Source of the DNA: Planctomycetaceae bacterium
GTDB lineage: Bacteria > Planctomycetota > Planctomycetia > Planctomycetales > Planctomycetaceae
Length of the DNA: 8,742 nucleotides
Reading direction: 5' to 3'
NCBI GenBank assembly: GCA_029259875.1
Contig: JAJDEK010000417.1
Coordinates: 1-8,742, forward strand
Below are positions 5,795 through 8,742 of the stretch, in pieces. Each line of letters opens with the position of its first letter. The stretch's first letter is position 1. The notes beneath the pieces are model-generated. The model worked only from the letters and a program-made list of their open reading frames with translations. It was not told where the DNA came from and did no database searches. The translations under genes were made by a program, and so were the position numbers.

Positions 5795-6222
5795 TGAGTG
5801 CGAACAATATCCGCCGCGCTCTGATTAAGCATTTGGAGACGCTCGCCCCTGCATGGGCTTTGAAAGGTGAGAACAGAAACTACACGCCGACAGAGGGCAC
5901 GCCTTACCATCGGTTCACGTTCATCCCGAACACGTCAAGCGCGGCTTCATTTGGGAGCGGCGTGACAACATTGGAAGAGGGAATATTCCAGATTGACGTC
6001 ATGTATCCGAAAGACCGGGGAGCAAATGCTGCATTCACCCGCGCGGATCTGGTGCGCAATCACTTTTTTACAAACTCGGCGGTCCTGAATCTGACCGAGA
6101 GCGGAACGACTTTAAGAATTTTGGAGAAGCCAAGCATCCACTCGATGATCGTTCTTCCAGATCAACCGTTCGTCCAGATCCCGGTTGATGTTCATTACAT
6201 GGCATTCATACCGCCTGCTTAA
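5794..6222 (+). CDS. Tail terminator-like protein (DUF4128-type)
   Basis: The 142-residue protein starts at ATG 5794, sharing one base with the preceding TAA (TAATG), with GGAA at 5783-5786 as ribosome binding site. Features are an N-terminal helix ANNIRRALIKHLETLAP (3-19), YHRFTFIPN (38-46), EEGIFQIDVMYPKDRGANAAF (61-81), a helix RADLVRNHFF (83-92), and late strands VQIPVDVHYMAFIP (127-140). This fits the terminator family that caps the last tube ring and joins the tail to the neck. The EGxFQIDVxxPxxxG block and the final strands are the strongest marks. Its position directly before the tail tube gene agrees. A terminator-like hairpin starts seven bases after the stop. Confidence 0.82.
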   Translation: MSANNIRRALIKHLETLAPAWALKGENRNYTPTEGTPYHRFTFIPNTSSAASFGSGVTTLEEGIFQIDVMYPKDRGANAAFTRADLVRNHFFTNSAVLNLTESGTTLRILEKPSIHSMIVLPDQPFVQIPVDVHYMAFIPPA

Positions 6223-6228
6223 TTTTTG

Positions 6229-6253
6229 AGGCCGTCATGGTGACGGTCTTTTT
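6229..6253 (+). terminator. Intrinsic terminator-like hairpin before the tail tube gene
   Basis: Bases 6229-6237 pair with 6241-6249 around a three-base loop TGG. The nine-pair stem has a single G-U pair and ends in five T (6249-6253). It lies in the 107-base gap 6223-6329, which otherwise holds a small inverted repeat (GCCCAA / TTGGGC, about 6257-6275), a possible 20-codon frame (6237-6299) and the tube gene's ribosome binding site. No promoter was recognised in the gap. Confidence 0.7.
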
Positions 6254-6315
6254 AACGCCCAAAACGGCCTTGGGCAAGCCGCTCGGCCCGTCGAGATGAC
6301 GCGCCAGTCCCACTT

Positions 6316-6323
6316 GAAGGAGG
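6316..6323 (+). promoter_or_regulatory. Near-consensus ribosome binding site (GAAGGAGG) for the tail tube gene
   Basis: GAAGGAGG stands six bases before ATG 6330. It is the best ribosome binding site in the window, as expected for a protein needed in many copies per particle. Confidence 0.9.
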
Positions 6324-6329
6324 CCCATC

Positions 6330-7514
6330 ATGGTCGATACCGGCTCTGCGCGCACAGTTGCATACAAAAAAGAAACCACCTGGGGCACGATTGCCACAGC
6401 CACCGGCGCAAAAACATTGCGGCGCATCACGTCAGGTCTTGGTTTTACCAAGGATAATTTCCAATCCAGTGAAATCACGGCAAACTTTCAACCCCGTGGC
6501 ACCCGCCATGGCACACGCCGAGTATCGGGGGATCTTAATGGCCACGCCATTCTGAAGGATTATGAGGAGTTCTATGCGGCGAGTCTGAGAAAAGATTTTG
6601 CTGCGGTCACGACGATCACTCCAACGGATCTAACGACCACCACAAGCACGATTGTGCGCGCCACAGGTTCGTGGATTACGGACGGCGTGAAGGTCGGTAT
6701 GGTCGTCAGGCTGGCGCTTCAGGAAACGGCCAATCAGAATAAAAACTTCCGTGTCACAGCGGTCACCGCCACCGTCATCACGGTTGCCGAAACCCTCACC
6801 CTCCAGGCCACCCCGGACGCCGATGCTCAATTGGTTATTCCCGGTAAGATTTCATTCAATCCAGCATCAGCTCACACGTCCGACAGTTTTTCGGTTGAAC
6901 ATTATCATGCCGGGTCGGATCAATCGGACATCTTCCTCGGGTGCCGCGTTGGGAATATGAACCTGCAACTCCCGCCCGATGGGATTGGCCAAGTGACGTT
7001 CGGCATGGTCGGGAAAGACTTCCAGGCCAACGATACCGGCGCCGCTCCTTATTTTACCTCTCCGGCTGCGGTCGGGACAGGGCAGGAACTCGCCGCGCCG
7101 GAAGGATCAATTCGGATCGGCGGCGTCGACCAGGCCATCCTAACGGGGCTCAATATCAGCCTTGATCTGGGGTTAAGCGGTGATCCTGTCATCGGATCAA
7201 ACCTGATCCCGGACACTTTCTACGACGTGCCAAATCTGAGTGGGCAGATCACCGTTTTCCGTCAAGACCAGGTGTTCCTCAACAACTTCATCAACGAAGA
7301 CGAGATCGAAATCCACGCGATGCTTCCGGGGTTTGGAACGGCGCCTGTTGGATTCCTGTCCGTCCTTCTTCCGAAAGTGAAGTTCACATCCTGGAGCATG
7401 CCTGACGATGCGAAGGGGCTGGTGCAGACGTTTGACTTCACCGCCACACAGAAGACCGGCGACACGTCTTACAACTCGTCAGCCATTCAAATACAAGACT
7501 CTGAACTCGTCTAA
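6330..7514 (+). CDS. Phage tail tube protein
   Basis: The 394-residue major tail protein polymerises into the tube that carries DNA out of the head. The N-terminus (ARTVAYKKETTWGTIATATG, 7-26) has the ETTWGT start common in the larger type of tail tube protein. SSEITANFQPRGTRHGTRRVSGDLNG (46-71) and the later strand blocks GNMNLQLPPDGIGQVTFGMVGKD (208-230), NISLDLGL (275-282) and MPDDAKGLVQTFDFTATQ (357-374) complete it. Residues about 100-172 form a Thr-rich, beta-patterned segment (GSWITDGVKVGMVVRL, 113-128; NFRVTAVTATVITV, 139-152) that looks like an inserted surface domain. A near-consensus ribosome binding site and an upstream hairpin mark it as a separately controlled, highly expressed gene. 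The tail chaperone gene follows after 35 bases. Confidence 0.85.
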   Translation: MVDTGSARTVAYKKETTWGTIATATGAKTLRRITSGLGFTKDNFQSSEITANFQPRGTRHGTRRVSGDLNGHAILKDYEEFYAASLRKDFAAVTTITPTDLTTTTSTIVRATGSWITDGVKVGMVVRLALQETANQNKNFRVTAVTATVITVAETLTLQATPDADAQLVIPGKISFNPASAHTSDSFSVEHYHAGSDQSDIFLGCRVGNMNLQLPPDGIGQVTFGMVGKDFQANDTGAAPYFTSPAAVGTGQELAAPEGSIRIGGVDQAILTGLNISLDLGLSGDPVIGSNLIPDTFYDVPNLSGQITVFRQDQVFLNNFINEDEIEIHAMLPGFGTAPVGFLSVLLPKVKFTSWSMPDDAKGLVQTFDFTATQKTGDTSYNSSAIQIQDSELV

Positions 7515-7549
7515 CCCTGATCTTCAAGTAAAACTAAAGGAAATATCTC

Positions 7550-8002
7550 ATGGATATGAGTGAACTCGGCGTAGAGCGGAAATCGAACGACGGAGTGTGG
7601 GTACATCTCCAAAACGTTCACACAAAAAAGAAGCTTTACGCCGACAGCGCCGACCTCAAGGACGATCCTGACAAGCCGATGCGCATCCTGATCTTGGGTC
7701 TTGATGGGAAAGAGGCAAAACGATTTGAGGCCGCGAACAAAAAACAAGCTAAGGGCGCCAAGGTGGAAGAGGACGGCGTCTACATCCAATCTGACTCTAT
7801 CGACGATGTCAGAGATTATAATTTCAACATGTGCGTTGCTCTGACAGCAGGTTGGGAAAACATTGTCGTCGACGGCGTTGAGTTGGAGTTTAACAAAAGC
7901 CAGGTCCGCAAATTGTATCTGAGATTCCCGGATATCATGGATTGCGTTTTTGATGTCATGAAGAAGCGCGCCAATTTTATCGAGGGGCCGTCAGACAGTT
8001 AA
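7550..8002 (+). CDS. Tail assembly chaperone (gpG-like)
   Basis: The protein has 150 residues, with a mixed N-terminal part (GVWVHLQNVHTKKKLYADSADL, in pieces 15-36) and a helical C-terminal half containing VALTAGWENIVVDGVELEFNK (96-116), VRKLYLRFPDIMDCVFD (119-135) and KKRANFIEG (138-146). The GWENI, G-x-ELEF and LY-x-x-(F)P-x-I series is typical of tail assembly chaperones that bind the tape measure protein while the tail is built and are absent from the virion. AAAGGAAA at 7536-7543 provides the ribosome binding site for ATG 7550. Most ribosomes should stop at TAA 8000-8002. Some are expected to shift to the -1 frame shortly before it to make a longer form. Position between tube and tape measure genes is the standard one. 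Confidence 0.85.
   Translation: MDMSELGVERKSNDGVWVHLQNVHTKKKLYADSADLKDDPDKPMRILILGLDGKEAKRFEAANKKQAKGAKVEEDGVYIQSDSIDDVRDYNFNMCVALTAGWENIVVDGVELEFNKSQVRKLYLRFPDIMDCVFDVMKKRANFIEGPSDS
7975..7989 (+). promoter_or_regulatory. Candidate -1 ribosomal frameshift region
   Basis: The -1 frame is closed by TGA at 7951-7953 and open afterwards, so any shift must fall between 7954 and 8000. Two spots allow a tRNA to slip back one base and re-pair perfectly: TTTT at 7975-7978 (Phe codon 7976-7978) and GGGG at 7984-7987 (Gly codon 7985-7987). The GGGG site sits closest to where the new frame begins to look like protein (AVRQLIEFG). Neither is a textbook X-XXY-YYZ heptamer, and no strong downstream hairpin was seen. 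Confidence 0.5.
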
Positions 8003-8367
8003 TCGAGTTTGGTCGGTCCAAGTTCAAGGAAAAACCGGGGCAGGAAGACGTCTCCGCTCATGTTCGTTCCGGGCTCAAGCAACTTGAAAAGATCAAGGGC
8101 GAGGGCGTCCCCCACAGTGACGAACTGGAGGACCTCGCGCGCAAAGTCTTACTGCCCTCGGAATTAAGTTACCTCTGGAAGTATTTTCTCAGACTTCATT
8201 CAACACGCTCCTCCGGGATGGGTGTTGAGCCCATCACGCAATCAGAACTTATGGCGTTTCAATTCAACTATGGACTCTCTTTGGAGGCATGGGAGGTGGA
8301 TGCGCTGTTCGATCTTGATCTGGTTTTCCGAAATCTATGGATAAAAGAGAAGACAGACAGTGGCTGA
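7987..8367 (+). CDS. -1 frameshift extension of the tail assembly chaperone (gpGT-like)
   Basis: A frame open from 7954 to TGA 8365-8367 encodes clear protein but has no ATG, GTG or TTG until an internal ATG near 8217. It is therefore expected to be made only as an extension of the chaperone, by a -1 shift. If the slip is at the GGGG, residues 1-146 of the chaperone are joined to 126 more, giving about 272 residues. The extension starts AVRQLIEFGRSKFKEK, has charged helices, then LSYLWKYFLRLHSTRSS (60-76), a typical block of this region, and ends LFDLDLVFRNLWIKE (107-121). In lambda-like tails the fused form recruits the tape measure and the tube subunits. The start coordinate given is the first codon after the presumed slip. 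The tape measure start overlaps its last 8 bases. A sequencing error splitting one gene is the alternative. Confidence 0.8.
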   Translation, partial: AVRQLIEFGRSKFKEKPGQEDVSAHVRSGLKQLEKIKGEGVPHSDELEDLARKVLLPSELSYLWKYFLRLHSTRSSGMGVEPITQSELMAFQFNYGLSLEAWEVDALFDLDLVFRNLWIKEKTDSG

Positions 8368-8742
8368 TCTCGCAGAACTAAGCATCACTGCGAACACAGC
8401 CGGCCTCAAAAAAGGCGAGCAGTCCGTAAAGAAGTTTGGTCGCTCGATTAAGAAAACCGAAAGAGATGTCGGTTCATTCGGACGGACAACGAAGAGGGTC
8501 GGGTCAGGTGTGGCATCGACCTTCGCCAAGGTTGCCGCCTCCATGGCCGGGGCCTTGGGTGGCCGCCAGTTGATCCGTGTGGCCGGTGGTTTCGAAGCCC
8601 AGATGTCCAAGGTCAGGGCTGTCTCCGGCGCTGTGGGGGAGGATTTCGACGCCCTCTCTGCTAAGGCCCGTGAACTCGGCGCCCAAACCGTGTTCAGCGC
8701 CAATGAAGCCGCCGCCGGGATGGAGTTCCTCGCCAGAGCGGG
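8360..8742 (+). CDS. Tail tape measure protein, N-terminal part (cut by window end)
   Basis: A GTG at 8360-8362, overlapping the chaperone-extension stop by 8 bases, opens a frame that runs off the window after 127 codons. GAGAAG at 8347-8352 is the likely ribosome binding site. The protein begins ADLAELSITANTAGLKKGEQ (2-21), a common start for tape measure proteins. A basic helical region follows, then the diagnostic block GGFEAQMSKVRAVSGA (76-91), FDALSAKARELGAQTVFSAN (96-115) and AAAGMEFLARA (117-127). This is the TP901-type tape measure domain, in which a long rod-like protein sets tail length and is ejected with the DNA. The region about 51-70 (VASTFAKVAASMAGALGG) is Ala/Gly-rich. Total length and later domains lie outside the window. 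Confidence 0.95.
   Translation, partial: MADLAELSITANTAGLKKGEQSVKKFGRSIKKTERDVGSFGRTTKRVGSGVASTFAKVAASMAGALGGRQLIRVAGGFEAQMSKVRAVSGAVGEDFDALSAKARELGAQTVFSANEAAAGMEFLARA

Noticed and set aside
8335..8703. Minus-strand open frame opposite the tape measure start
   Set aside because: The plus strand has diagnostic tape measure motifs. The minus frame is Pro/Ala/Ser-rich shadow sequence.

Overview
This window is a stretch of the head-and-tail (late structural) module of a tailed double-stranded DNA phage or prophage. HK97-type capsid genes lie on the left and the tail tube, tail assembly chaperone and tape measure genes on the right. A long-tail assembly set (gpG/gpGT-style frameshift pair followed by a tape measure gene), with no sheath gene between connectors and tube, suggests a siphovirus with a long non-contractile tail. 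The DNA is moderately GC-rich. Several proteins read like those of proteobacterial, perhaps alphaproteobacterial, prophages. That host guess rests on remembered protein similarity and is weak. There is no integrase, repressor, tRNA, rRNA, IS or CRISPR array in view, so free phage and integrated prophage cannot be told apart.

Layout. Positions 19-129 hold a tiny one-helix membrane protein that overlaps an HK97-gp10-like neck protein (122-550). Positions 551-811 carry no plus-strand gene. They hold a convincing 69-residue minus-strand gene (540-749), AT-richer than its neighbours, and a terminator-like hairpin (766-799). Next come the prohead protease (812-1498), the major capsid protein with a long N-terminal delta/scaffold domain (1504-2856), and a probable capsid decoration protein (2888-3313), closed by a second hairpin with a T-run. 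An accessory protein with a MAF/DUF115-like (nonulosonic-acid transferase-like) signature follows (3371-4102). After it are two small, apparently related proteins (4099-4329, 4322-4495), a beta-rich protein of unknown role (4499-4918), the head-tail adaptor (4926-5429), a stopper-like protein (5426-5794) and a tail-terminator-like protein (5794-6222). A third hairpin precedes the tail tube gene (6330-7514), which has a near-perfect ribosome binding site. Then come the tail assembly chaperone (7550-8002), its -1 frameshift extension (to 8367), and the start of the tape measure gene (8360 onward), cut by the window edge.

How the parts work together: the protease matures the capsid lattice after its delta domain has guided assembly, the downstream protein probably decorates the shell, and the adaptor, stopper and terminator proteins join the filled head to the tail. 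The chaperone and its frameshifted form coat the tape measure while the tube protein polymerises to the length that the tape sets. Genes are tightly packed with overlaps, and three junctions share one 8-base design. The longest gaps contain hairpins and lie beside the most highly expressed products (capsid and tube).

Most of the window is ordinary phage structural DNA. The parts worth a second look are the reverse-strand gene, the MAF-like gene, the non-canonical frameshift, the tandem small paralogs, the repeated 8-base junction, and the displaced gp10-like gene. I found no clear case for a wholly new multi-gene system.
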